Below, piece by piece: positions 36,620-46,462 of a DNA stretch of 64,000 nt. Source of the stretch: Gemmata sp. (GTDB lineage: Bacteria; Planctomycetota; Planctomycetia; Gemmatales; Gemmataceae). Below the pieces are notes generated by a model, which was not told where the DNA came from, searched no databases, and saw only the letters and a program-made list of their open reading frames with translations. Both the position numbers and the translations under genes were made by a program. Within the stretch, counting starts at the first letter, position 1. Every line of letters starts with the position of its first letter. The DNA is taken from the NCBI GenBank assembly GCA_025055115.1, contig JANWYJ010000064.1, forward strand, positions 1-64,000, read 5' to 3'.

Positions 36620-39600
36620 TCATTCCGAGCTGACACAAGCACTGCCGCGGCGAACATTGAAATACTTCGCCTCGGGATGGTGCATCACTATCGCGGTGGT
36701 GCTTTGCTCGGGTTCGAGTTGATACTGTTCACTTAAGGTCATACCGATCCGCGTTGGATCGATCAAATCGAAGAGCAGTTGTTGGTCTTCCAGACGCGGG
36801 CATGCCGGATAACCAAACGAATAGCGGCAGCCGCGATAGTGTCCCTTGAACAGTTTGCGGACCTCGGAGGCATCCGCGGCCGCAATTCCCCATTCGCGGC
36901 GAATCTGCTGATGGAAGTATTCCGCCAAGGCTTCCGCAGCCTCCACACCCAAGCCATGCAGATACAGGTAATCCTGATAGCGGCCCGCTGTGTACCATGC
37001 GTGAGCCACCCGCGACACCTCCCGGCCCATAGTCACAGCCATGAAGGCGACATAGTCGACCGCTTGGCCGTCGCGGGCTGGCTCAACATAATCACTCAAG
37101 CACAGATACTCGCCCCAATCTTGCCGCGGGAAGTCAAAAACCGCCCGTGGTGTGCGATGATCGTCGGCGTAGATGGTCAACCGGGTGCCATCACTGGCCG
37201 CGGGGAAAAAGCCATACGTTACGGCCGGCTGCAGAATGTTCTCCCGCAGGCAAAGTTCTTTCAACCGAGCCAAAGCCGGTTTGGCGACCTCCTCAATCTG
37301 CTTGGCGTACTCTGCCGGTCGGATGCCGCCTTTTTTGAATTGCCATTGCGTGCTAAAGAGCGTTAATTCATTGAGATAGTTGAAAATTTCGCGCAGATCA
37401 AAATCGGTGCGTACCCGCGAACCGAGAAACGGCGGTCGTGGGATGTCGGTCGCCCGGCTCAGTCGCGGCGCCCGCGCGGGCAGTGGACGACCGTTGGGAC
37501 CGGACGGTTGAGCCGAAAATGTGCGCGGCGCAGAAGCAGCCGCCGAACTGCCTCCAATTTCCCGACCCGCGCTGCGAGCGCTTTGGGCCACGGCTTTGAG
37601 GGCCACGCTGCCCACCTTCTCGACTTTCTTGCGGGCGGTCAGTTCGTCCATCACCCGCAAGCCTTCAAAGGCATCTTCGCCGTAGTACAGCTCCCCCTTG
37701 TAAATTTGCCGCAAATCGACTTCCACGTAGCGGCGGTTGAGGGCGGCTCCGCCGAGAATCACTGGAGGCGAAAGCCCGCGCTCGTTGAGCGTGATCAAAT
37801 CCTCCTTCATAATCACTGTGGATTTCACCAATAAGCCGCTCATACCGATGGCATCGGCATTGTGCTCCTTGTAGGCGGCGATCATCGCGTCGACGGGCTG
37901 TTTGATGCCGAGGTTATAAACTTTATAACCGTTGTTGGTGAGGATGATGTCGACCAGATTCTTGCCGATGTCGTGAACATCGCCTTTGACGGTGGCCAGA
38001 ACAATTTTGCCCTTTTCGGCGCCTTCGACCTTTTCCATGAACGGTTGCAAGTACGCCACAGCGGCCTTCATCACTTCGGCACTTTGCAGAACAAAGGGCA
38101 GCTGCATTTGCCCGCTACCGAATAAATCGCCGACGACTTTCATGCCGTCGAGCAAGATTTTGTTGATGATATCGAGGGGGGAATAGCGTTGTCGGGCCTC
38201 GTCGAGGTCGGCGATGAGGGAATCCCGGCGTCCTTGGATGATGGCTTGGCGTAAGCGTTCTTCGACGGTGTCGCCGAGCGATGGCGCGGCTTTCTTTTCT
38301 CCCTTTTTGTCGGCATAGTGTTCGATGAGCAGTTGCAGGGGGTCTTCCACGCAATTGCCCGCGGCATCGAAGACGCGTTCATCGAACAGCAAGCGGCGGC
38401 ACAGTTCGCGGCCTTTCTCGTCGATGCTGGCCAGGGGCATGATTTTGGCCGCATGGAGAATGGCGGAATCGAGGCCGTATTCGAGTGCGTAGTGCAAGTA
38501 CATGGAATTGAGCACTTGCCGGGTGTACGGTGCCAGACCAAAGGAGCAGTTGGAAAGGCCGATGTGGGTGAGGGCCCCGGGGAGGTTCTCCTTGATCAGT
38601 TTGATGGCTTTGAAGGTTTCCAGAGCACTTTTGCGGGTTTGTTCTTGCCCGGTGGAAATGGGGAAGACCAACGGATCAAAGAGCAAATCGGAGGGGGGAA
38701 TGCCGTACTCGCCCACAACAATATTGTAGATGCGTTGGGCGACCTCGAATTTCCATTCGGCGGTATCGGCCTGACCACGTTCGTCGATGGTCAGGGCCAC
38801 GAGGGCCGCGCCGTACTTTTTGGCCAGTCGGGTTTTGGGGTCGAGCGTTTTGCGGCCATCTTCGAGGTTGATACTATTGATGATGGCTTTGCCGGAGCAG
38901 AGTTTCAGCCCGGCTTCGATCACCGCGACCTCGGTGCTATCGAGCATGAGGGGTTTGGTCAGAACTTCGTTGTAACGGCGGATGACTTCGGTCATGTCGC
39001 GGACGCCATCGCGGCCCACATAGTCCACGCAGACATCGAGAACATGAACCCCTTCGCGCTCTTGTTCTTGGGCCATCGCGACGAGGCCGGCCCAATCTTC
39101 TTTCTCCAATAATTGCTTGAACTTCTTGGAGCCGTTGGTGTTGGTCCGCTCGCCGACCAAAAGCGGTCGTTGATCGACCATCAATTCTTGCATCGACTGC
39201 AAGCTCGACACCGCGGGGATGTACACCGGTGTGCGTGGGGTGGGGACTTTCCCGCCGACACGCTGCACAACGGCGCGCAGATGCTCCTTCGTAGTGCCGC
39301 AGCAGCCGCCGATGATATTGACACCGTACTCCACCACGAAACGATCGAGCCACTCGGCCAGCGGTTCTGGTTCCAAGGGGAAGTAGGTTTCGTCGCCGCG
39401 TGTTTCGGGCAGTCCGGCGTTGGGCAGAACACTGATGAGCTTGCGGCAATGGCGGCTGAGGTGGCGAATGCCTTCGTGCATCAGGTCGGGGCCGACGCCA
39501 CAGTTCATCCCTAGAACGTCGATTTCGTCGATGGGGTCCAACGTGGTGAGCGCGGCAGGAATATCGGTGCCGGGAAGCATTTTCTGCCGGGCGTCGATGA

Positions 39601-40216
39601 TCGTCAGTTGCACCATCAGGGGCAGCCGCACACCAGCCCGTTGCATCTCTTCAATGGCCGTGATCGCTACGCACTTCGCTTGCAGCGGATCGAAGCAGGT
39701 TTCGATCAAGATGGCATCAACGGCTTCTTCGATCATCACTCGCAACTGGGGCCGGTAGGCGTTGGCGAGGGTGTCGAAGTCAGCGTAGATGGCCGGATCG
39801 GTCAGCGACGGCATCTTGGTGCCCGGGCCGACGCTGCCGATGACGAAGCGCGGCCGTTGCGGTGTGCTGAACTCGGCAGCGATTTCTTTGGCGATGCGGA
39901 TATTGCGCCGGTTGATGTCTTCGAGCTGGGCACCCATGCCGAAATCGTCGAGAACGATTTGCGAGGCGTTGAAAGTGTTGGTTTCGATGCCATCGCAGCC
40001 GACTTCGAGAAAACCACGGTGAATCGCCGCGATCCACTCCGGCCGGGTATACACCAGGGCATCGGAGAGATTCATGAGGGATTTGCCGCTGGGGGAACGG
40101 CCCCAGTCCTCCTCGGTCGGCCGGTAACGGTGCAGGCTGGTACCCATTCCGCCATCGAGGATCACCACGCGCTCGCGAGCGGCGTTCAAAAACGGATGCT
40201 CAAACTGGGCAGACAT
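36620..40216 (-). CDS. metH: Cobalamin-dependent methionine synthase
   Basis: ILDGGMGTSLHRYRPTEED, VGERTNTNGSKKFKQLL, VKGDVHDIGKNLVDIILTNNGY, C-terminal activation domain (YRGCRYSFGYPACP). Confidence 0.95.
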   Translation of the reverse strand: MSAQFEHPFLNAARERVVILDGGMGTSLHRYRPTEEDWGRSPSGKSLMNLSDALVYTRPEWIAAIHRGFLEVGCDGIETNTFNASQIVLDDFGMGAQLEDINRRNIRIAKEIAAEFSTPQRPRFVIGSVGPGTKMPSLTDPAIYADFDTLANAYRPQLRVMIEEAVDAILIETCFDPLQAKCVAITAIEEMQRAGVRLPLMVQLTIIDARQKMLPGTDIPAALTTLDPIDEIDVLGMNCGVGPDLMHEGIRHLSRHCRKLISVLPNAGLPETRGDETYFPLEPEPLAEWLDRFVVEYGVNIIGGCCGTTKEHLRAVVQRVGGKVPTPRTPVYIPAVSSLQSMQELMVDQRPLLVGERTNTNGSKKFKQLLEKEDWAGLVAMAQEQEREGVHVLDVCVDYVGRDGVRDMTEVIRRYNEVLTKPLMLDSTEVAVIEAGLKLCSGKAIINSINLEDGRKTLDPKTRLAKKYGAALVALTIDERGQADTAEWKFEVAQRIYNIVVGEYGIPPSDLLFDPLVFPISTGQEQTRKSALETFKAIKLIKENLPGALTHIGLSNCSFGLAPYTRQVLNSMYLHYALEYGLDSAILHAAKIMPLASIDEKGRELCRRLLFDERVFDAAGNCVEDPLQLLIEHYADKKGEKKAAPSLGDTVEERLRQAIIQGRRDSLIADLDEARQRYSPLDIINKILLDGMKVVGDLFGSGQMQLPFVLQSAEVMKAAVAYLQPFMEKVEGAEKGKIVLATVKGDVHDIGKNLVDIILTNNGYKVYNLGIKQPVDAMIAAYKEHNADAIGMSGLLVKSTVIMKEDLITLNERGLSPPVILGGAALNRRYVEVDLRQIYKGELYYGEDAFEGLRVMDELTARKKVEKVGSVALKAVAQSARSAGREIGGSSAAASAPRTFSAQPSGPNGRPLPARAPRLSRATDIPRPPFLGSRVRTDFDLREIFNYLNELTLFSTQWQFKKGGIRPAEYAKQIEEVAKPALARLKELCLRENILQPAVTYGFFPAASDGTRLTIYADDHRTPRAVFDFPRQDWGEYLCLSDYVEPARDGQAVDYVAFMAVTMGREVSRVAHAWYTAGRYQDYLYLHGLGVEAAEALAEYFHQQIRREWGIAAADASEVRKLFKGHYRGCRYSFGYPACPRLEDQQLLFDLIDPTRIGMTLSEQYQLEPEQSTTAIVMHHPEAKYFNVRRGSACVSSE

Positions 40217-40364
40217 AGTCAGTCCGTGCAATACTCCACTCATGCTGCAGTTGTTGTACCGAATTCAACCGTGAATCCCAAGGGACGCCAACCGTACCCA
40301 CACCAATACTCAGCCCCCGATGAGAGCTTGCCCCGTGAATAGCCTTGGGGTCTGCGGTTGGCCC

Positions 40365-40475
40365 GTTTCATCCCCCTCGCTTCTGGCATGCGGAACAACG
40401 GCAACTATCAACCCCTCAAAGGGGGGCATTAGTCGTTGTTGTTTCATCCCCCTCACTATTGTCATGGGGAACAAC
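40365..40475. repeat. 35-bp imperfect direct repeat pair, offset 76 bp
   Basis: gtttcatccccctc...ggaacaac at 40365-40399 and 40441-40475. Confidence 0.85.
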
Positions 40476-40566
40476 AGGCCTTGTAATCTGGATAGTGGCC
40501 CGTGGCGACAGCCGCGGCCAAGCTAGCGCCGCCAGTCTGTGGTACAATGGCAGACCGAGGGTGAAA

Positions 40567-41175
40567 ATGGTGTGGCTTTCAACGACCCAACGGAGAACAT
40601 CGATGGGGTCTCGGGTGGTGGGAGTGATGCTGGCATGCTGGGCGATGTCGATAACTCAGCCACTGGCAGCGCAAAAGCCCCAGCGGCTGGGTTCTACCCC
40701 CGTTCCCACAGCGGAAGAATTGGCCGAACAACGCCGCTTTATAGCGGGGGTGGTCGATCCGCGGAATACACTCGATCTGATCGTCGGCCGTCCGCGAGTG
40801 ATTCTCTTGCACGTCACGCCCACGCGCACTCTTCTGGCCGATCCCCAAGTCGCGGAGTTATCGTTTTTGGAACCCAACGGCACACAGATGCTGATCCTGG
40901 GGCGTCGTGTCGGCACGACAGTGCTGTACTTGTGGTTCCCGGACCCGGAGAAGAAAGGCCAAGAAAAGATTATCGGCTACCTGGTGCGGGTACTTCCTGA
41001 TCCAGAAGCCAAGGCTCGCCGTGAGGCTGCGGCCGCCGCCCTGGCCGCAGAGGTGAACCGCGCTTTCCCCAACAGTCGTGTGCGTCTGACCCCGGTGGGG
41101 ATGACGACGCTTCTGAATGGGCAGGCTCACGATGTGGTGGATGCTATGAAAATCCTGCGCGTACTGCGGCGTTGA
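40567..41175 (+). CDS. Secreted protein resembling the N-terminal (pilus assembly) domain of CpaC/RcpA secretins, stand-alone
   Basis: LIVGRPRVILLHVTPTRTLLADPQVAELSFLEPNGTQMLILGRRVGTTVLYLWFPDPE; N-terminal signal. Confidence 0.65.
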   Translation: MVWLSTTQRRTSMGSRVVGVMLACWAMSITQPLAAQKPQRLGSTPVPTAEELAEQRRFIAGVVDPRNTLDLIVGRPRVILLHVTPTRTLLADPQVAELSFLEPNGTQMLILGRRVGTTVLYLWFPDPEKKGQEKIIGYLVRVLPDPEAKARREAAAAALAAEVNRAFPNSRVRLTPVGMTTLLNGQAHDVVDAMKILRVLRR

Positions 41176-41207
41176 TCGGGCCAGCCGGCTGGACGATGAA
41201 ACACTCG

Positions 41208-41386
41208 GCACCAGGTGTTGCGACAATGGTTCCTGCAGCCTGAAAACCCCGCCGACTTCTGCGCCCCGCCGCTCTGTGCGCGTCAGATCGTCCTAGCACC
41301 AGGTGTTGCGACGCACCAAGTGGCTAATAGGATTCGTGGTACGCGGTAAGTGCGCGTCAGATCGTCTCAGCACCAGGTGTTGCGAC
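41208..41386. repeat. Direct repeats gcaccaggtgttgcgac x3; 37-bp pair offset 74 bp
   Basis: 17-mer at 41208-41224, 41296-41312, 41370-41386; 37-bp pair 41276-41312 / 41350-41386 (35/37). Confidence 0.9.
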
Positions 41387-41573
41387 AATGGTTCCCGCGC
41401 AGCGTTCGTGGTTGGCTCGGCAGGGGGCCTTCACCGACTAATGATCCTGACGCGGGAACTCTCCTACCAATGGCCTTCGCCGTACAGGAACTGGCCAAAC
41501 GCCGGCCCGCAGCTGACGGAATTGACGCTTGACGGAATTGACGCTGGAAGTCTTTTGCCAATGGCATTAGCAG

Positions 41574-41646
41574 TGGAGCGAAGGAGAGTCGAACTCCCGA
41601 CCTCTTCGTTGCGAACGAAGCGCTCTACCAACTGAGCTATCGCCCC
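41574..41646 (-). tRNA. tRNA-Ala (anticodon CGC)
   Basis: Reverse complement GGGGCGATAGCTCAGTTGGTAGAGCGCTTCGTTCGCAACGAAGAGGTCGGGAGTTCGACTCTCCTTCGCTCCA folds as cloverleaf; G3:U70 in acceptor stem. Confidence 0.95.
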
Positions 41647-41777
41647 GTCGAAATCAGGACAATGTGTGGACCACAGCGGTTCACAACCTTGTCATTCCCA
41701 TGATAAAGCGCCCGGCTGAACCGGCAAGAGCAACTTCGCCGCGGATAAAGCGGATAAAAGAGGGGAAATTCGGCCTA

Positions 41778-41879
41778 CCGGACATTTCAGGGGGCCGGTG
41801 CCACGGCTAGTCGCGGTGTTCTTTTCGGTATGTTGACTCCTGTCGACTTGCCGGACATTTCAGGGGGTCGGTGCCACGG
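41778..41879. repeat. 29-bp direct repeat pair covering the stop of the HEAT-repeat gene, offset 73 bp
   Basis: ccggacatttcaggggg(c/t)cggtgccacgg at 41778-41806 and 41851-41879. Confidence 0.95.
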
Positions 41880-43521
41880 GGGAAGGAACCGCCAAGCGCG
41901 TTTCGATGGCTTTCACCGTCGCCAGCGCGTGATTGCGCACTGCGGCATCCTCCGAGGCCAGCGCATAGCGCCGCAGTGGTTCGATCGCGGTGACACCACC
42001 GACTTTTTCCAGAATCGAAATGGCCATCAGGCGGGTAGCCTGATTATCAGCACGGCGTAAAAGATCCAAGGCCGCGCGTTCCGCCGGCAGGCCGCCGATT
42101 TCCTCCAAGGCTATTTTCGCCTTATTCGTCTCGATCGATTCAGGCCGGCCGATCAGCGATTGCACGGCGCGGGCAGATTCGTCGTCCTTCCATTGCGGCA
42201 GTAATCGCAAGGCCATTTCGCGGATCGTATCGCTGGGTGAGCGGATTGCTGCCAGGCAGACGGCGCGGGCCTTGTCGGGGTCCCAGCGGGCGTAAGCGGC
42301 CATCGCCTGCACCCGGACTTTGACATCTTGATGGTCGCAGAGTTTTTGGATTTCCGCGGCTAGTTCGCAGCGATCTTTAGCGTCTTCGGAAGCGAGCGGA
42401 TCGGTTTTCGCCAGAACCTCTAACAGCTTGATGAGGGAATCGTAAGATTGCCGTTTCTGGTAGAGTCGGAGTTGTTCGAGTTTGGAGAAGGTAGTTGGAT
42501 CGGGTGGTACGACGGGCCATTGTGGCGTTGGCTTCCACCAGGTGTGCGTGTGGGGGGCGAGGGTGGGGATCGCAGTGGCCAGGGCCGCGAGGATGGCCCC
42601 GGTGACCACAAAACGCAGCGGTCGCCACTTCGCGTACTTGTACTGGGCCAGATAGTACAGCGTCAGGGGAGGCAGGGCACACAACCAACCGCGAACAGCG
42701 CTACGGGCAGAGGTGAGGCGCACGATCCACGCGTATCCCAATCCGATTTGCACTCCACCGACAAGCCACCCCAGCCAATGATAATCCGGATTGCTGAAGA
42801 GTGAAACCAGTAGCAAAGTTACCCCCAGAACGGTCAACAAGATCCAAAGGGCTGTTGAGGGGCGAAGGTCACGACGGGGAGCGGGGGGCGGTTTCATGTG
42901 CGTGGCGAGAACCGCCGTCAAGGCGGCGGTGATGTCGGCTTGCGTCCGCAGCGGTATCGGTGGAGAATGTTGCGTAAGTTTTTGTGGAATCGGTGTTTGT
43001 GGAGATTGACGCGATGTGGCCGACGACCGGAGATCGCTGTCGGCGTCGTTGGGGCGCACGAACGTCCATTGACGAGGTAACACCGGAGGGGGCGTGATGG
43101 CAGCCGCGGGTTCTTCCCAGGAGGGGGGGGGAGAAGCTGTCGCGGCCCCTTCTGACGAATGGCCTGCTGGCACAGTCGGTGGCACTTCTTCAGATGCCGG
43201 CGTGGTTGGCCGCTGTTCCGGGGCCGGCTCAGGGACAGCCGCGTTCGCTTCCGGAGAGGCCCGCTTCGTGGTTGGGGGGACGGCCACCACCGGGCTTGAC
43301 GCTGGCTTGAATTGGTCACCCTCTCCTAGCTGTATGCTCGTGGTTGAGGGCACGGCCACCACCGGGCTTGGCCGCGGTTCCCCGCCTTCGGTCAACCATT
43401 CCGCTTGATCCGCGGGTATGGTGTGCAGCTTCAGGCATGCCTTGCAGACACTCGCTTGCCCGGCACGCCGTTCGTGAGCGGTGGCCACAGCAGCACAGTG
43501 CGGACAGCGATACCGGATCAT
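41860..43521 (-). CDS. Zinc-ribbon, membrane-spanning, HEAT-repeat protein of unknown function
   Basis: N-terminal YRCPHCAA...CKAC, several TM helices, C-terminal HEAT repeats. Confidence 0.65.
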   Translation of the reverse strand: MIRYRCPHCAAVATAHERRAGQASVCKACLKLHTIPADQAEWLTEGGEPRPSPVVAVPSTTSIQLGEGDQFKPASSPVVAVPPTTKRASPEANAAVPEPAPEQRPTTPASEEVPPTVPAGHSSEGAATASPPPSWEEPAAAITPPPVLPRQWTFVRPNDADSDLRSSATSRQSPQTPIPQKLTQHSPPIPLRTQADITAALTAVLATHMKPPPAPRRDLRPSTALWILLTVLGVTLLLVSLFSNPDYHWLGWLVGGVQIGLGYAWIVRLTSARSAVRGWLCALPPLTLYYLAQYKYAKWRPLRFVVTGAILAALATAIPTLAPHTHTWWKPTPQWPVVPPDPTTFSKLEQLRLYQKRQSYDSLIKLLEVLAKTDPLASEDAKDRCELAAEIQKLCDHQDVKVRVQAMAAYARWDPDKARAVCLAAIRSPSDTIREMALRLLPQWKDDESARAVQSLIGRPESIETNKAKIALEEIGGLPAERAALDLLRRADNQATRLMAISILEKVGGVTAIEPLRRYALASEDAAVRNHALATVKAIETRLAVPSPVAPTP

Positions 43522-43706
43522 CGGCAGCTCCGGACCAGATACCAACGCAGCGACAAATTCATCGGTCAACGCACGACTTCATCGCTAGTTTAACTCGTTT
43601 TCAAACCAAGAGAAAACGATAGGGTGAACCAATCTCTCAGAGCCAACCAACCCCAACACACCCTGTGGGGGCTGGGCACGGCCCATCAGCGGAAACTGCT
43701 CGGCGG

Positions 43707-44267
43707 TCAATCCCCGTGGAGTCGGCGTAATCGTGGCGATAACCGCAATATCCACTGCACCCGTTCAAATTCGTTGAGCCAATCTTGCACCACCGCCTGC
43801 TGAACGGGGTCGTCACCGGCGACCCATCCCGTGGCACAGCTTTCGCCAGTCAATGTGGCAACCAGTTGCCGGTAACGAGCCAGTGGTCGATCGCCAAAAC
43901 GGGAAACTTCAAAACCATCTTCGGAGAAGAAAACCACCACCGGCACGCGATTGCCGCCATTGATTTGGAGGGCCGCTTGGGCGTCGGCGTGGTCGTCACG
44001 GTCGATGTAGCGGAGACGAATAACCGGGGCTGCTTCCGCAAATCGTTCAAAAATCGGGCATTGCGACGAACAATCGCCACACCACGCCCCCGCCAGCACC
44101 AACACATGCATGGGCCGTGTGAAACGACCTAGAAGCCGGCGTTGCTCGTCGGTGAGGGTGGTCTGTTCCCAGGTCGCGTTCCACCGCGCCCGGTGTGCAT
44201 CGGTGCCGTAACGGGTCAGGAATTCGGTGAGCGGAAGCCCAAGTTGAAATTTAGCATAGAGTTGCAT
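43707..44267 (-). CDS. Thioredoxin-family protein
   Basis: HVLVLAGAWCGDCSSQCPIFERFA, GGNRVPVVVFFSEDG (cis-Pro); start MQLYAKF with GGAGG upstream. Confidence 0.8.
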   Translation of the reverse strand: MQLYAKFQLGLPLTEFLTRYGTDAHRARWNATWEQTTLTDEQRRLLGRFTRPMHVLVLAGAWCGDCSSQCPIFERFAEAAPVIRLRYIDRDDHADAQAALQINGGNRVPVVVFFSEDGFEVSRFGDRPLARYRQLVATLTGESCATGWVAGDDPVQQAVVQDWLNEFERVQWILRLSPRLRRLHGD

Positions 44268-44274
44268 CGTGTTG

Positions 44275-44394
44275 CGTCCTCCTGAAAAGTAACGTCCTGA
44301 GTTCTCCTGAAAAGTAAAGTCCTCAAGAGTAGTCCTCCTGAAAAGTCCTGAAGAGTGAGAGTGAAGAACAACCTCCTGAAGAGTGAAGAACAAC
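44275..44394 (-). repeat. Tandem SD-bearing repeats upstream of the thioredoxin-like gene
   Basis: TTCAGGAGG (minus strand) at 44278-44286, 44334-44342, 44372-44380, near-copy at 44303-44311. Confidence 0.8.
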
Positions 44395-44693
44395 ATCGGG
44401 GCAAGTGGGGGCGATGGGTTTGTACCACAGTGTTACAAAGTGCTGTGGGGGGCGACGCGATGCAATCGTTTCTGGGCAAGTATTCGTATTATTTATGAGA
44501 ATTTTCTCATTTTTGGCAGCGAGTAGAATGGGTCAAGCGAGGATGAAGTTTCTGTCTGATGGATTCGCCGCGATGGATTGTCCTTCGGATGCGTTGAACT
44601 GCCAACCTCCTCAACGCGCATCCCCATCCCGCCACCGGATTGTTCATTCCCAGCGTTGCGCGGTGCAATCCGAACAACTGCTAGAATACGAGG

Positions 44694-46124
44694 ATGACGA
44701 CGATCGCCACGCCACAAAATCTCCGTTGGGAACCGACGCTCACCTTCTGGGGGGCCGCCGGGGGCGTTACCGGCTCGATGCACCTGTTGGAAGCCGGTAA
44801 CCATCAAATTCTGCTCGACTGCGGCCTTCATCAAGGCCGGCGGGAGGAAGCCCGGCAACGCAACGGCCACTTCCCCTTCCATGCCCACCAAATCGACGCG
44901 GTCATCATCAGTCATGCCCATATCGACCATTGTGGCAACTTGCCCACCCTCATCCGTCACGGTTTTGATGGTCCGATTTACTGCACGCCGCCAACCCGCG
45001 ACCTGTTGCGGATTATGCTCGCCGATAGTGCGAAAATCCAAGAAGAAGACGCAGCCCATCTCAACATCCTGCGGAACTACGCCGAGCCGTGGGTTCAACC
45101 TCTTTATACCCTTCATGATGTCGAAAAAGTGTTCCCCCATGTGGTCGCCGTACCCTACGGTCGCGATGTGGACGTGACCAAAAGCGTCCGTTTCCGCTTC
45201 CTCGAAGCCGGGCACGTTCTCGGCTCTGCGATGGTGCACCTGACGATTGCCGCCCCCGATCGCGTGCGGACGCTGACCTTCAGTGGCGATATGGGCCGCC
45301 GGGGTTTGCCCATTCTCAAACCCACCGGCCGTATTCCAGCCGCCGATGTGCTGGTCTGTGAAAGTACCTACGGGAATCGCACGCATCCATCGTTCGCCGA
45401 GACGGTCGAACACCTCTACGCCGCGATTTGCGCCACCGTGGAACGGGGCGGCAAGGTCCTTATTCCCGCCTTCAGCCTGGGCCGTACCCAGCTGATCATT
45501 CACGTCTTGCAACAAGGGCTTCGGGAAGGACGCATCCCACGCATCCCCGTGTATGTCGATAGCCCGTTGGCGTCGGAAGTGGCCGAAGTTTATCGTTCAC
45601 ATGCCAACAACTTAGCCAGTGAAATTGCCCAGGCTCTCCGGGAGGGGCATGGATTACTCGGCGGCGATGGGGTTCGCTACGTCCGCGATTTTGAAGAAAG
45701 TATCCAACTGGCCACACAACCCGGTTCAAGCGTCATCATCGCGTCGAGCGGGATGTGTGATGCGGGACGTGTTCAGCAACACCTCAAACAGCTCGTTGAT
45801 GATCCACGCTGCACGATTATCCTGGTCAGCTATCAAGCCCAAGGGACCGTGGGCCGCAAACTGCTCGAACCCAAGCCCACCATCCGCTTCCAAGGGCGTG
45901 ACTGGAATAAGTGGATCGAAGTGGTGCATCTCGATGGCTTCAGCGGCCATGCGGATAAGAACGACTTCCTGGCCTATTTGACTCCTCTGGCCAACGACGT
46001 CGGGAAGGTCCGGCTCATTCACGGGGAACGCGAACAGGCCGAGGCCCTCGCCCAAACCCTGCGCGACATTGGTTTTGCGGATGTCGCGGTGCCCGAGCCA
46101 GGCGATCGGGTCGTCATCGGCTAG
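44694..46124 (+). CDS. MBL-fold/beta-CASP RNA metallo-hydrolase
   Basis: HAHIDHCGNLP, EAGHVLGSAMVHL, FSGDMGRRGLPIL, SSGMCDAGRVQQHL, FSGHADKNDF. Confidence 0.92.
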   Translation: MTTIATPQNLRWEPTLTFWGAAGGVTGSMHLLEAGNHQILLDCGLHQGRREEARQRNGHFPFHAHQIDAVIISHAHIDHCGNLPTLIRHGFDGPIYCTPPTRDLLRIMLADSAKIQEEDAAHLNILRNYAEPWVQPLYTLHDVEKVFPHVVAVPYGRDVDVTKSVRFRFLEAGHVLGSAMVHLTIAAPDRVRTLTFSGDMGRRGLPILKPTGRIPAADVLVCESTYGNRTHPSFAETVEHLYAAICATVERGGKVLIPAFSLGRTQLIIHVLQQGLREGRIPRIPVYVDSPLASEVAEVYRSHANNLASEIAQALREGHGLLGGDGVRYVRDFEESIQLATQPGSSVIIASSGMCDAGRVQQHLKQLVDDPRCTIILVSYQAQGTVGRKLLEPKPTIRFQGRDWNKWIEVVHLDGFSGHADKNDFLAYLTPLANDVGKVRLIHGEREQAEALAQTLRDIGFADVAVPEPGDRVVIG

Positions 46125-46410
46125 CCCGTGCTGGCACACTTCTGCTGAGAAACCCCTCAGCTTGCCCGAAACATCCCGCGCCAGGGGGGAGGCGACGGAA
46201 GGGGGAAGCGACGGAACGGGCCGGCACCATCAGGTTTATGCCGACGCGAAATCTCCGCCTCGTTACCCCCACAGGACCGGGTCGGTAACCGAGCTGGTAG
46301 ACCGCCATCTGACCGCATTTTCTCACCAAACAACGGCCCTTCATTGTCTCGCAAGACCCGGATCGGCAACTGAGGTGGCAGGCCCACTTTGCACGGCGCT
46401 ACAATGAGCG

Positions 46411-46456
46411 AAGACCACAGGGGTCCGGAGGAGAAGACCGCAGGCGTCCGGAGGAG
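46411..46456 (+). repeat. 23-bp tandem duplication of the SD-containing leader of the Uma2 gene
   Basis: aagaccacaggggtccggaggag / aagaccgcaggcgtccggaggag. Confidence 0.9.
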
Positions 46457-46462
46457 AAGAGA

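Noticed and set aside
40217-40566. Cobalamin or SAM riboswitch upstream of metH
   Set aside because: No convincing B12-box or S-box core could be identified by eye; would need an Rfam covariance search
41200-41880. Mobile element or genomic island at the tRNA gene
   Set aside because: No integrase, transposase or tRNA-end duplicate detected; flanking genes look like ordinary chromosome
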